In this document: piece by piece, positions 19,354-28,900 of the stretch
Numbering within the stretch: position 1 is the first letter of the stretch
Layout: each line of letters starts with the position of its first letter
Assembly: GCF_017939745.1 (NCBI RefSeq)
Contig: NZ_JAGKQQ010000001.1
Span: 6,897,299-6,961,298, forward strand
From: Gemmata palustris
Lineage (GTDB): Bacteria; Planctomycetota; Planctomycetia; Gemmatales; Gemmataceae
DNA length: 64,000 nucleotides
Reading direction: 5' to 3'
Translations under genes and position numbers: made by a program
The notes under the pieces: generated by a model
Databases searched by the model: none
Told to the model about the DNA's origin: nothing
What the model saw: the letters and a program-made list of their open reading frames with translations, nothing else

Positions 19354-19980
19354 ATGACACTCTTCACGCGCCTCCTCTTCGCGGCGGTCCTGTGCGCGCT
19401 GGTGACCGCGCCCATCAACGCCGGGAAGTACAACAAGAAGCTCAACATCGGCGACGCGGCCCCGACGTGGGAGAAGCTCGAAGGCACGGACGGCAAGAAG
19501 CACGCGCTCGCCGACTGGAAGGACAAGGACGTGCTCGTTGTGGTGTTCACCTGCAACAGTTGCATCGTCGCGGAGGGCTACGAGGACCGGCTGATCGCGT
19601 TCGCCGCGGAGTGCAACAAGGCCGACAGCAAGGTGGGGTTCGTTGCGATCAACGTGAACACCGGCAAGGCGGACGCGCTGCCCGCCATGAAGGAGCGCGC
19701 CGCCAAGAAGAAGTTCGGCTTCACCTACCTGTACGACCCGACGCAGAAGACCGCGCTCGCCTACGGCGCGATGTTCACGCCCGAGTGCTTCGTGCTGAAC
19801 AAGGACCGCAAGGTGGTTTACATGGGGGCGTTCGATGACAAGCCGGACGGCGACCCGAAGGTGAAGTTTGTTGAGGATGCCGTGAAGGTCGCGCTCGCGG
19901 GTAAAGCGGCTGCGCCCGCTGAAACGCCCGCCGCAGCGGGCTGTAAGATCCGGTTCGATAAGAAGGACGACGACGAGTGA
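19354..19980 (+). CDS. Exported thioredoxin-fold protein (AhpC/TSA-type)
   Basis: A 208-residue protein with a signal peptide (LLFAAVLCALVTAPINAG) and a thioredoxin-like domain. LNIGDAAPTWEKLEGTDGKK starts the domain, VVVFTCNSCIVAEGYEDR holds a C-x-x-C pair (Cys67 and Cys70), and FTPECFVLNKDRKVVYMG has the cis-proline region. Related planctomycete proteins usually read TCNHCPVA at this site. It could act as a periplasmic thiol oxidoreductase or peroxiredoxin; which one cannot be decided here. The C-terminal tail is short, with CKIRFDKKDDDE. The start lies after a purine-rich GCGAGGGCACCC. It follows the double GNAT gene by 59 bases and may be co-transcribed with it. Confidence 0.88.
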   Translation: MTLFTRLLFAAVLCALVTAPINAGKYNKKLNIGDAAPTWEKLEGTDGKKHALADWKDKDVLVVVFTCNSCIVAEGYEDRLIAFAAECNKADSKVGFVAINVNTGKADALPAMKERAAKKKFGFTYLYDPTQKTALAYGAMFTPECFVLNKDRKVVYMGAFDDKPDGDPKVKFVEDAVKVALAGKAAAPAETPAAAGCKIRFDKKDDDE

Positions 19981-20003
19981 AGTCGCGTGCCGGGTGCCAG
20001 CAT

Positions 20004-20315
20004 TCACTCCGCGCTCTGGACTTCGCACCCCGTGTTTAGAGGTGGGCTTTCGCTCAACGATACTTCCTGAAAGCGCAGTCCCGACGAGTCGTAGAAGATG
20101 ATGCGCCCGTCGTCATTCGACCAGATGGCGCTCGTGCGCAGCAAGCGCGGCCCCTGGACGTGGAACACCAGCCCGCACGCCCGGCCGCCGCGCTTGAGCG
20201 GCGTGCGGAACAGTGGGGCCTGAGTCGGGTCGAGCGCGTCTCTATCACACAGCACCGAGTGAACGAATTCGGCCAAATCTTCAACGGCCGAGAACGCAAC
20301 CACCGAACGAGACAT
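20004..20315 (-). CDS. Small conserved-type hypothetical protein
   Basis: About 103 residues, no recognised family. It contains ARTSAIWSNDDGRIIFYDSS-like text (TSAIWSNDDGRIIFYDSSG), a pattern seen in short planctomycete proteins of unknown function. The start was taken as MSRSVVAFSAVEDL because GAGGTG stands 5 bases upstream; MIEVRMSR at 20330 is possible. No membrane segment or signal peptide is present. It converges on the thioredoxin-like gene, and its own upstream region separates it from trmL. Confidence 0.6.
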   Translation of the reverse strand: MSRSVVAFSAVEDLAEFVHSVLCDRDALDPTQAPLFRTPLKRGGRACGLVFHVQGPRLLRTSAIWSNDDGRIIFYDSSGLRFQEVSLSESPPLNTGCEVQSAE

Positions 20316-20543
20316 CCGCACCTCAATCAAACACCGAGCGCGGCGCCGGGAACGCAGAACTCAAGGCAAAAGGACTCGGGCGATCAGTCGACTTCCTTCC
20401 GCCTCAACTCCGCGTTCCGCCCGCCGCACTCCGAACACCGTACTCCGAACTTCGATCGTTTCGCCTATCCAAACGTTTTACGGCCGCCGTGTCACGCTCA
20501 ACACGCCCGAACGCTCCGGCCACTCGGCAAACGCATTCCGGTT

Positions 20544-21005
20544 CTACCACCCGTGCAGCCGGCGCAGGGCGTCGTAAAGAACGATTCCAACGGACGTCGC
20601 GAGGTTGAGGCTCCGCACGGCCCCGGTCGGCATCGGGATGCCGATGAGTCGCTCGGCGAAGCGCTCGCGTATCGAGTGCGGCAGCCCGCTCGACTCGCTC
20701 CCGAACAACAGACAATCACCGTCGACGAAATCGGCCCGCGTGTAGGGCTTGTCATTGGGCGTTTCCACGCACCAGATGCGCGGGGTAGGTTCGCCCAGCG
20801 CCCGCTCGAAGTCCTCGAACGTGACGTGTCGCACCACATCGACCGCGTGCCAGTAATCGAGGCCCGCGCGCCGGAGCGAGCGGTCGTCGAGCCGGAACCC
20901 GAGGCGCCCGATCAGGTGCAGGCGCGTGCCGGTCGCGGCACACAATCTCGCGATGTTCCCGGTGTTGGGCGGGATCTCCGGTTCCCACAGCGCGACGTGC
21001 AGCAC
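20544..21005 (-). CDS. trmL: tRNA (cytidine(34)-2'-O)-methyltransferase, SPOUT family
   Basis: A 153-residue SPOUT methyltransferase, normal length for TrmL. It methylates the ribose of the wobble nucleotide of tRNA-Leu isoacceptors in Enterobacteria, using SAM bound in a trefoil knot. The signatures are LWEPEIPPNTGNIARLCAA at the N-terminus, LLFGSESSGLP in the middle and IPMPTGAVRSLNLATSVGIV in the knot. The start is GTG: GGAGGAG stands four bases before it, and HVALWEP follows directly. It is divergent from ftsK, with about 160 bases between the two starts. Confidence 0.93.
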   Translation of the reverse strand: MLHVALWEPEIPPNTGNIARLCAATGTRLHLIGRLGFRLDDRSLRRAGLDYWHAVDVVRHVTFEDFERALGEPTPRIWCVETPNDKPYTRADFVDGDCLLFGSESSGLPHSIRERFAERLIGIPMPTGAVRSLNLATSVGIVLYDALRRLHGW

Positions 21006-21163
21006 GTGACTCCTCCGATTGTTCCGGCCGTGCGTGTTGTATCGGCAGCTCCGCGCCCCGGACATGAAATCCGACCGCGCCGGGCGCGATCTCGGGTTCA
21101 GGGCGCGCGTCCCACGAATGACAATGTGGGTTGTGCAGCGCGCGCGGCTTCGGGGTGGGACGA

Positions 21164-23578
21164 ATGACGGAAAAGAACGCACCTTCGGTTCAGTCGTCGT
21201 GGCGGGTCGATGCCCTCGTCATCACGCTCTTCGCCGTGGGAACCGTGCTGGCGGTCGCGGTCGGCTCGTCCCGCGCGCTCGGCTCCGGGCCGAACCTCTT
21301 CGGCTCGTGGGGCGAGGTCGGGGCCGGGTGGCTCCTCGATCCGCTCGGGTGGGCGGCGATCGTGCTGCTCGCGGGCTGGTTCGCGGTGGCCGCGCTCCTC
21401 ATCGTCAGGCGCACTACGCTCAGGCTCATCACGCGCGTCCTCGGTTGGGGTACCGTCACGATTTCCACCGCGGTCGGCGTGGACTGGTTCGGCATGGGGT
21501 TGCCCGCACCGACGGTCGCCGGGCGTGGCGGATCGGTGGGCGCGTATCTTCGTTTCGGGCTCGAAGACGCGACCGAGCCGGGTATCGCGCTGGCGGTACT
21601 GGCACTGGTCACGCTCGTCGGCCTGGCGCTCGTGGCCGACCGGCTCGTGGTTGCTGTCGCGCGCGTGAGCTGGGTCGTACTGCGGGCGGTGTGGAGAGGC
21701 GCGGTGTGGGTCAATGATCGCGTTGCGGACGCAATGGAAGCCGTTATTGGCCGCGTCGCAAAGGTGCTGAACGTCATCGGTCGCAGCGCGCTGAGCGTGG
21801 CAAAAGGCGCTCTCGCGGTCGTACCCGCGCGAAAAGCGGTTTCGCCCGCCGCGTCAACGATGCACGTCGCACCGATCACGAAGATCGGGCCGGCTTCTGT
21901 TTCCACCGCGACGCCGGCGCCCGTTCGGTCACCGATCCCGCCCGAGTCTTCTCCCGAGGACGACGCGGCGCCGGAGACGAAGCCCGAAGACATTCCGATT
22001 CACGTTCACGCCGGGTCGAAGCTCGCGCCGCTCCTGCGCGCGGTTCCCCCGCTCGACGAACCGCTCTCGACCATCGAGTACGAACTACCGTCGCTCTCGC
22101 TGCTCAACGACCCGGAACCGTTCCCGGTCGAGGACCACGAGCAGAAACTGCGCGAGATGGCCGTCTTGTTGGAGAAGACGTTCCAGGACTTCGGCCTGAA
22201 CGTGAAGGTGGTCGGCATCCACACGGGACCGGTCATCACGCAGTACGAAATTACGCTCGAAACCGGCATGCGGCTCAACAAGGTCACCACGCTGGCCGAC
22301 GACCTCGCGCTCAACCTCCGGGTCGCGAGCGTGCGCGTCGTCGCCCCGCTGCCCGGTCGCAACACGGTCGGGATCGAGGTGCCGAACGAGATCCGCCAAA
22401 CGGTTCAGCTCAAGGAACTCGTCGGGGCGCTCGCGCACACGCCGAAGGTGAGCAAGTTCAAACTGCCGCTCTTCGTCGGCAAGGACGTCGAGGGGCGCCC
22501 GCTCGCGTTCGACCTCGCCACGATGCCGCACCTGCTCATCGCGGGCAGCACCGGGACCGGTAAGTCGGTGTGTTTGAACACCATCATCGTCAGCTTGCTG
22601 CTCACGCGCCGGCCGGACGAGTGCCGGATGATCCTCATCGACCCCAAGAAGGTCGAGCTGAGCGACTACGCGCAGATCCCGCACCTGATGACGCCGGTGG
22701 TGAAAGAGGACAAGAAGGCCGACGCGATCCTCGCCTGGGCCGTGGACAAGATGGAAGAGCGCTACGAGTGGCTGCACCGCGCCCGCGTGCGGAACATCGC
22801 CTCGTACAACGAGCTGCCGTTCGAGGAGATCGCGCGGCGCGTCAACCCGGACAGCGAGGACGAACTGCGGGCGATCCCGCGCAAGATGCCGTACATCGTC
22901 ATCGTCATCGACGAGGTCGGCGACCTGATGATGAAGATGAAGAAAGAGATCGAGGGGAACATCATTCTGCTCGCGCAAAAGTCGCGCGCGGCCGGGATTC
23001 ACCTGATCCTCGCGACCCAGAAGCCGACCGTGGACGTGGTGACCGGGCTCATCAAGTCGAACATGCCGGCGCGCATCTGCTTCCGCGTCACGAACCGGTC
23101 CGACAGCGCCGTGGTGCTCGACGAGAAGGGCGGCGAGCGCCTGCTCGGGAAGGGCGACATGCTGTTCCTCCAAACCGGCGTGCTGACCCGCGCGCAGGGC
23201 GCGTTCGTCGAGGACCAGGAGATCGAGCGCGTGGTGGGCGCGATCGCCACCGACACCCCGTCCTACGACAACGAGCTGCTCAATCTGAAGACCCGCGAAC
23301 AGGTGGAAGCCGCTAACAGTGGGGGCGAGGTGGGTGAAAAGCTCCGCGAGCGCGACCCGGTCTACGAGCAGGCGGTGGAGATCGTTATCCGCGAGCAGCG
23401 CGGCAGCACGTCGCTCCTGCAGCGCGCGCTGGGCATCGGGTACGGTAAGGCGTCGCGGCTGATCGACTACATGGCCGAGGACGGCATCGTCGGCGGGTTC
23501 AACGGCAGCAACGCGCGCCAGGTGCTCATTTTGCCCGACGAGTGGGAGGCGCGCAAGCGCGCGGTTCCAGCGGGGTGA
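21164..23578 (+). CDS. ftsK: DNA translocase FtsK/SpoIIIE
   Basis: An 804-residue membrane-anchored DNA pump. Residues 1-180 hold about four transmembrane helices. A linker rich in Pro, Ala and Thr follows (about 210-290). The motor begins near residue 300 (alpha domain VKVVGIHTGPVITQYEI), with Walker A GSTGTGKSVCLNTIIV near 460-475 and Walker B YIVIVIDEVGDLMM near 575-588. The C-terminal gamma winged helix reads SLLQRALGIGYGKASRLIDY, the domain that reads polar KOPS-like sequences in FtsK. In the family it clears DNA from the division plane and activates dimer resolution by XerCD. Some planctomycetes lack FtsZ, so the division partner here is an open question. Start at MTEKNAP. Confidence 0.96.
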   Translation: MTEKNAPSVQSSWRVDALVITLFAVGTVLAVAVGSSRALGSGPNLFGSWGEVGAGWLLDPLGWAAIVLLAGWFAVAALLIVRRTTLRLITRVLGWGTVTISTAVGVDWFGMGLPAPTVAGRGGSVGAYLRFGLEDATEPGIALAVLALVTLVGLALVADRLVVAVARVSWVVLRAVWRGAVWVNDRVADAMEAVIGRVAKVLNVIGRSALSVAKGALAVVPARKAVSPAASTMHVAPITKIGPASVSTATPAPVRSPIPPESSPEDDAAPETKPEDIPIHVHAGSKLAPLLRAVPPLDEPLSTIEYELPSLSLLNDPEPFPVEDHEQKLREMAVLLEKTFQDFGLNVKVVGIHTGPVITQYEITLETGMRLNKVTTLADDLALNLRVASVRVVAPLPGRNTVGIEVPNEIRQTVQLKELVGALAHTPKVSKFKLPLFVGKDVEGRPLAFDLATMPHLLIAGSTGTGKSVCLNTIIVSLLLTRRPDECRMILIDPKKVELSDYAQIPHLMTPVVKEDKKADAILAWAVDKMEERYEWLHRARVRNIASYNELPFEEIARRVNPDSEDELRAIPRKMPYIVIVIDEVGDLMMKMKKEIEGNIILLAQKSRAAGIHLILATQKPTVDVVTGLIKSNMPARICFRVTNRSDSAVVLDEKGGERLLGKGDMLFLQTGVLTRAQGAFVEDQEIERVVGAIATDTPSYDNELLNLKTREQVEAANSGGEVGEKLRERDPVYEQAVEIVIREQRGSTSLLQRALGIGYGKASRLIDYMAEDGIVGGFNGSNARQVLILPDEWEARKRAVPAG

Positions 23579-23796
23579 TCTTTTCCGCGCGGGCTCGTCC
23601 GGCGCTCGCGCGTAGTGCCGGTCAATTCTCCGAGAACCGCGGGAGCCGCCGGTGCCGCGGTCGGCTTCTCCCGTGAGTCGTCGCCAATCCAGTGCCTCGA
23701 GCCAAGTTTCTACTCGTTCGACGATCACTTGCGGCCACACTCGTGCCGAGTTCGTATCGTGTTCCGAAACGCACTTCGCCTTTCGGAGAGACGCAC

Positions 23797-23904
23797 GTGA
23801 ATAAGCTCACGAAACACACCGCATTCATCCTGTTCACGATCTTCGGCATCCCGATCATCATCGCGACGCCGTTCCTGCTGTACGGGTTCTTGGGCAAACC
23901 GTAA
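23797..23904 (+). CDS. 35-residue single-span membrane peptide
   Basis: A GTG-started reading frame encodes MNKLTKHTAFILFTIF and onwards, 35 residues, with one strongly hydrophobic segment (FILFTIFGIPIIIATPFLLY) and a short C-terminal GFLGKP. A GGAG ribosome binding site lies at 23785-23788 at proper spacing. The charge pattern (Lys4, Lys7 before the helix) predicts the N-terminus in the cytoplasm. The function is unknown; short peptides of this kind often sit in membrane enzyme complexes. It is placed between ftsK and a dispersed repeat. The longer open frame upstream is ordinary high-GC noise. Confidence 0.55.
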   Translation: MNKLTKHTAFILFTIFGIPIIIATPFLLYGFLGKP

Positions 23905-23950
23905 TGAGTTTTGACGGGATTAGATGGTAGCTTGTGCGTACTGCACCGGG

Positions 23951-24058
23951 CGAAGGAGCGCACAGGGCTCCCGCCCTGTGCTACGAAAGACGGCCCCTCC
24001 GGGGCGAAGAACAAGAACCATCGTTTGTAGCGCAGGGCTTCTGCCCTGCGCGTTCTTG
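23951..24058. repeat. Dispersed palindromic repeat (CACAGGG family)
   Basis: The element starts with GCACAGGGCTCCCGCCCTGT, continues GCTACGAAAGACGGCCCCTC, then CGGGGCGAAGAACAAGAACC, and closes with GCAGGGCTTCTGCCCTGCG. It is built from three hairpins. The same order is found at 45690-45810 and 51887-52006. It lies just upstream of the aldo/keto reductase gene. Confidence 0.85.
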
Positions 24059-24089
24059 TGCTCTTCTTCTTTGAGACTGGGATCACACG

Positions 24090-25076
24090 ATGAAGCACCG
24101 CAAGTTCGGTGACGCGAACGTTTCGGAAGTCGGGCTGGGCTGCTGGCAGATCGGCGGCGATCAGTGGGGCGATGTTGCCGAATCGGACGCACTTGAGGTA
24201 TTGCGGGCCTCCGTCGAAGCCGGTGTCACGTTCCTCGACACCGCGGACGTGTACGGCGCTGGGCGTAGCGAAGAACTGATCGGCCACTTCCTCAAAAATT
24301 ACCCGCGCGAGCGGTTCTTCATCGCGTCGAAGTTCGGGCGGTTCCCGCGCCCAGGTTGGCCCAGCAACTTCGAGCCGAAAACCATTCGCGAACACACTGA
24401 GAATTCGCTGAAGCGCCTCGGGATCGAGCGCCTCGACCTCACGCAACTCCATTGCCTGCCGATGGAGCAGCTCCAGCGCGCCGAGGTGTGGGACACGGTT
24501 CGCGCGCTGAAGCGAGAGGGCAAGATCGCCCGGTTCGGGGCGAGCGTCGAATCGGTGGCCGAAGCGGAAGAGTGCATCAAACACGAGGACTGCGCGTCGC
24601 TGCAAATCATCTTCAACATCTTCCGCCAAACGCCCGAAACGAGTGGCCTCCTCGCCCGCTGCAAGGCGCGCGGGGTCGCGATCATTGTTCGGCTCCCGCT
24701 CGCGTCCGGGTTGCTCGCGGGGAAGTATACGCCCGCAACCACGTTCGGCCCCAACGACCACCGCACCATCAACCGCAACGGCGAGAAGTTCAACGTCGGC
24801 GAAACGTTCGCGGGCCTGGGCTTCGAGAAGGGGCTGGAGACGGTCGAGAAGTTGAAGCCGCTCGTGCCGGCCGGGTACACGCTCCCGCAACTCGCGCTGC
24901 GCTGGTGCCTCGATCACGACGCGGTCACGACCATCATCCCCGGCGCGCGCAACCGATCGCAAGCCCGGGCGAACGCTGCCGCGAGCGATCTCCCGCCACT
25001 CCCGGCGGACGCACATGCGCAACTGCGTGAGTTCTTCGTTTCGGCGGTAAAACCGTTGGTTCGCGGCCCGGATTGA
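24090..25076 (+). CDS. Aldo/keto reductase
   Basis: A 328-residue NAD(P)H-dependent TIM-barrel reductase. The catalytic tetrad is visible: Asp in FLDTADVYG, Tyr in the same motif, Lys in FFIASKFGR and His in LTQLHCLPM. The C-terminal ARNRSQARANAAASDLPPL is the cofactor-binding loop typical of the family. It would reduce an aldehyde or ketone in the cytoplasm; the substrate is unknown. A GGGATCACACG sequence precedes the ATG. It precedes the respiratory operon on the same strand, but the 113-base gap with its own palindrome suggests separate transcription. Confidence 0.93.
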   Translation: MKHRKFGDANVSEVGLGCWQIGGDQWGDVAESDALEVLRASVEAGVTFLDTADVYGAGRSEELIGHFLKNYPRERFFIASKFGRFPRPGWPSNFEPKTIREHTENSLKRLGIERLDLTQLHCLPMEQLQRAEVWDTVRALKREGKIARFGASVESVAEAEECIKHEDCASLQIIFNIFRQTPETSGLLARCKARGVAIIVRLPLASGLLAGKYTPATTFGPNDHRTINRNGEKFNVGETFAGLGFEKGLETVEKLKPLVPAGYTLPQLALRWCLDHDAVTTIIPGARNRSQARANAAASDLPPLPADAHAQLREFFVSAVKPLVRGPD

Positions 25077-25124
25077 TTTCGCCCTTGCCGACCAGTGGCC
25101 GCGACTCATACGATTACCGACGGC

Positions 25125-25142
25125 TTGTGAAAGTTTTCACAA
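25125..25142. promoter_or_regulatory. CRP/FNR-family operator-like palindrome upstream of actA
   Basis: TTGTGAAAGTTTTCACAA is a perfect 18-base inverted repeat (TTGTGAAA, GT, TTTCACAA) that contains TGTGA-N6-TCACA, the consensus recognised by CRP and close relatives of the FNR family. Its centre is 56 bases before the actA start. No second copy was noticed. It is the best candidate switch for the ACIII-cbb3 cluster. Confidence 0.65.
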
Positions 25143-25189
25143 AGTCGCGGTGATCGCTGCATCGGGCTGATTTTTGGGGGAGCGAGAGC

Positions 25190-25855
25190 GTGCCGTCCAT
25201 CTTCTCGCGGTCACTCGATGGTCACGTCCGTCAGGCCGTTATCGGCCTGGGGGTGCTGGTCGCGCTCGTCGGTACCGGCTGGTACTACTACGCGCTGCCG
25301 AGCTACACCCGCGTGGGCTACACGCCGGAACAACCGGTGCCGTTCTCGCACGAGTTGCACGCGGGCAAGCTCGGGATGGATTGCGCGTACTGTCACCAGT
25401 CCGTGTTCGAGTCGCCGCACGCGAGCGTGCCGAGCTCGCAAACGTGCATGAACTGCCACAACCCGAAGAAGGCCAACGTGAAGGGCGCCAGCCCGCTCCT
25501 GGCCCCCGTGCGGTCGAGCTTCGACACCGGGCGCCCGGTGGAGTGGAAGAAGGTTCACAAGCTCCCCGAGTACGCCTACTTCAACCACGCGGTCCACGTC
25601 AACAAGGGCGTGTCGTGCGTGTCGTGTCACGGCCAGGTGAACGAGATGAAGGTCGTGTCACACGAGAAGTTACTCACGATGGGCTGGTGCTTGCAGTGCC
25701 ACAACGACCCGCACGAGCACCTGCGCGACGTGAAGGACGTGACGAACCTGAAATGGAAACCGGAGGGCGGGAAGACCGCCGGGGAGATCGGCGCGTTGCT
25801 CCAAAAGGACTTGCGCGTGGCGCCCCCGATGAACTGCCAGGCGTGCCACCGGTAG
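25190..25855 (+). CDS. actA: Alternative complex III subunit ActA, pentaheme cytochrome c
   Basis: A 221-residue membrane-anchored multiheme protein. One transmembrane helix (AVIGLGVLVALVGTGWYYYA) is followed by a periplasmic part with five C-x-x-C-H heme sites: CAYCH, CMNCH, CVSCH, CLQCH and CQACH. This number agrees with ActA of characterised ACIII complexes. It receives electrons from the iron-sulfur subunit ActB and passes them to ActE and on to the oxidase. The start is a GTG preceded by GGGGGAGCGAGAGC. It is the first gene of the operon and lies 48 bases after a CRP/FNR-type palindrome. Confidence 0.93.
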   Translation: MPSIFSRSLDGHVRQAVIGLGVLVALVGTGWYYYALPSYTRVGYTPEQPVPFSHELHAGKLGMDCAYCHQSVFESPHASVPSSQTCMNCHNPKKANVKGASPLLAPVRSSFDTGRPVEWKKVHKLPEYAYFNHAVHVNKGVSCVSCHGQVNEMKVVSHEKLLTMGWCLQCHNDPHEHLRDVKDVTNLKWKPEGGKTAGEIGALLQKDLRVAPPMNCQACHR

Positions 25856-25934
25856 TTGCGTAACCGGGCGCCCGGAGTTTCACCCCGGGTTCCCGATCCG
25901 ATTGGTTTGGTTCCGATGCGGGCGAAGGGTTCAC

Positions 25935-28900
25935 ATGGACCGACAGAGCTACTACCGCAGTCTCGAACAACTGGCGGATTCGCCGGAATTTCGGGCGTCC
26001 GCGTCGGAAGAGTTCCCCGGCTACGCCAACGTGTTCGAGTCCCTCGGCGCGGCGGAACTGAGGGGCGATGAGCCCGAATCGGTCGGGCTGAATCGCCGCA
26101 GGTTCATGGCGCTGTCGGTCGCGACGCTGGGCGCTGCGGCCCTCGCCGGGTGCCGCCGGCCGGACATCCAGATCCTCCCGTTCTCCGCGGTGCCGGACGA
26201 ACAGATCGGTCACGTCGTTCCCGGTAAGCCGACGTTCTACGCGACGAGCGTTCCGCGGACCGGCGGCGCTCTCCCCGTTCTCGTGGAGAGTCACGACGGG
26301 CGCCCCACCAAGATCGAGGGCAACCCGCAGCACCCGTCCAGCCTCGGCAGCACGGACGTCCACGCACAGGCGTCGGTCCTCGATCTCTACAGCCCCGACC
26401 GCGTGATGTCGGACAAGTACCCCGGCGTGATGGAGGGGAAGGCCGCGCGGAAGTGGGAAGACTTCGACCGGTTCGCGCGCGGCGAAACCGAGAAGCTCGT
26501 CAAGGATAAGGGCAAGGGGTTCTACGTCCTCACGGAGCAGGTGCCTTCGCCCGCGCTGCGTGTACTGCGTGCGGCGATCAAGGACAAGCTCCCGCTCGCG
26601 TCGTGGCACAGCTACGAGGCCGTTGATACGAGTGAATCGCTGAAGGGTGCGGAGACCGCGTTCGGCTCGAAGTTGGTGGCGCGGTACCGCTTCGACAAAG
26701 CGGAGCGCGTCCTGGCGCTCGATAGCGATTTCCTCGGCAACGAAGCGGACGGCGTGTTCCACTCCCGCGGGTTCGCTGCGAAGCGCAAATCCGAGCACAT
26801 GAACCGCTTGTACGTCGTGGAGTCGACGTACACCGTGACCGGCACAATGGCCGATCACCGGCTGCGCGTGCCGGCCACACAAGTGGGCGCGTACCTGCTC
26901 GCGCTGGCAGACGAGCTGAAGAAGACGCACGCGGCGAGCTTCAAGAAGCCGGACGCGGTGCCGGATGTGCTTCCCGCATCGACAGGCTCGTTCCCCGGTA
27001 AGTGGGTGAAGAGCGTCGCGAAGGATTTTGCCGAGCACGCGGGCAAGAGCCTCATCGTCGTTGGCCCGCGGCAAGCCGCGTGGGTTCACGCACTCGCGCA
27101 CGCCCTGAACGACGCGCTGGGCAACTACGCAGCGGGGATGGCCGAGTTCCGCGACGCGCCCGCGGAACAAGTCGACAAGACGCTGAAAGAACTCGTCACG
27201 GACATCGCGGCGGGCCGCGTGAGCACGGTGCTTGTCATCGGCGGCAACCCGGTGTTCAACGCACCGGCCGACTTCCGGTTCGGTGAGGAACTCGCCAAGG
27301 TCGCGAAGAAGATCCGGCTCGGCTCGTTCTTCGATCAAACGTCCGAGAGGTGCGACTGGCACCTGCCGCTCGCGCACTTCCTCGAAGGTTGGGGCGACAC
27401 GGAAGCCGGCGACGGGTCGCTCTGCTGCGTGCAACCGCTGATCGCGCCGCTCAACAGCGGTAAGAGCGGCAGTGATGATGCGGCCCCGCCCGCGCGCGGC
27501 GGGCGCACCGCGCTGGAGGTGCTCGCGCTGCTCACGCAAGCGCCCGGTGCGGACGGCAAGCCGGTCGCATCGTTCACCGCGGCGCAGAAGGCCGGTTACG
27601 GCTACGTCCGCAAGGCGTTCAGCGACCGCAGCGGCATCGCGCTGACGGCCCCGAACTTCGACGACGAGTTCAACCGCTACAAGCAGGTCGGGTTCTTCCC
27701 GGTGGACGCGGACAAAGCCAAAGCGCTCAAGTTCGCGAAGCCGGACGAGACGAACCGCAAGCCGAAGGGCGTGAGCGCGAACAAGGCGCGCGTGGCGGCC
27801 GCTCTCGCACCTTACCAGCCGGCCGAAGCGCCTACCAAGGACGCGGTCGAACTCACGTTCCACCCGTCTTACGCGCTGTACGACGGCAGCGGGGCGATGA
27901 ACCCGTGGCTCCAGGAGATGCCGGACCCGATCACGAAACTCGTGTGGGACAACGCCGCGATCCTGAGTCCCGCGACCGCGACCGCGTTTGGGGTCGCGCA
28001 GAACGACATCGTTGAAATCCGGCTCGGTGAATCCACCCTCGCGGTGCCGGTGTTCGTGCTGCCGGGGCAAGCGGACTACTCGGTCGCGCTCCCGTTCGGG
28101 CAGTTCGGCCAGATGCGGATCGCGCACGTTCCCAACGGCGGCGGAACGGACGTGCTCCCGCTGCGCCGGTCCACCGCACTGCACACCGCGGTCGGTGCCA
28201 CGCTGAAGAAGACCGGCCGAAAAGCGGACCTCGTGACCACGCAGGAGCACGGCGTCATCCCCGAGGGGCGCGACATCGTTCGCGAGGTGGACGCGGGCAA
28301 GAAGAAGGACGATCACCAGCCCGGTTCGGACCACGGGCACGAGAAACCGGGCGGCGCCCACGACCACGGCCCGAAGCTCGGGATCGCACCGACCGGGCAC
28401 ATCACCGAAGAGGCCCTGAAGAAAGAGTTCCAGGGCGGCTACGGCAACAAGCAACAGCCCCCGGCCCCGTCGGGCGTGAAGCAGGAGCGGTTCCCGCTCG
28501 ACCTCGCGCGCCCGGAACTGCTCGACAGCCAGTTCCAGTGGGGCATGGTGATCGACCTCAGCGCCTGCTCCGGGTGTACCGCGTGTCTGATCGCGTGCCA
28601 GACCGAGAACAACATCCCGGTCGTCGGTAAGGACGAGGTGAAGCGCAACCGCGAACTGCACTGGATCCGCATCGACCGCTACTTCTCGTCCGCGACGACC
28701 CACGGCGAGGCCGCCGACGCCGAGCCGACGATTGTGTCGCAGCCGGTCGCGTGCGTCCACTGCGAGGCCGCGCCGTGCGAACAGGTGTGCCCGGTGAACG
28801 CGACGGTCCACAGCCCCGAGGGGCTGAACCTGCAGGTTTACAACCGGTGCATCGGCACGCGGTACTGCTCGAACGCCTGCCCGTACAAGGTCCGCCGGTT

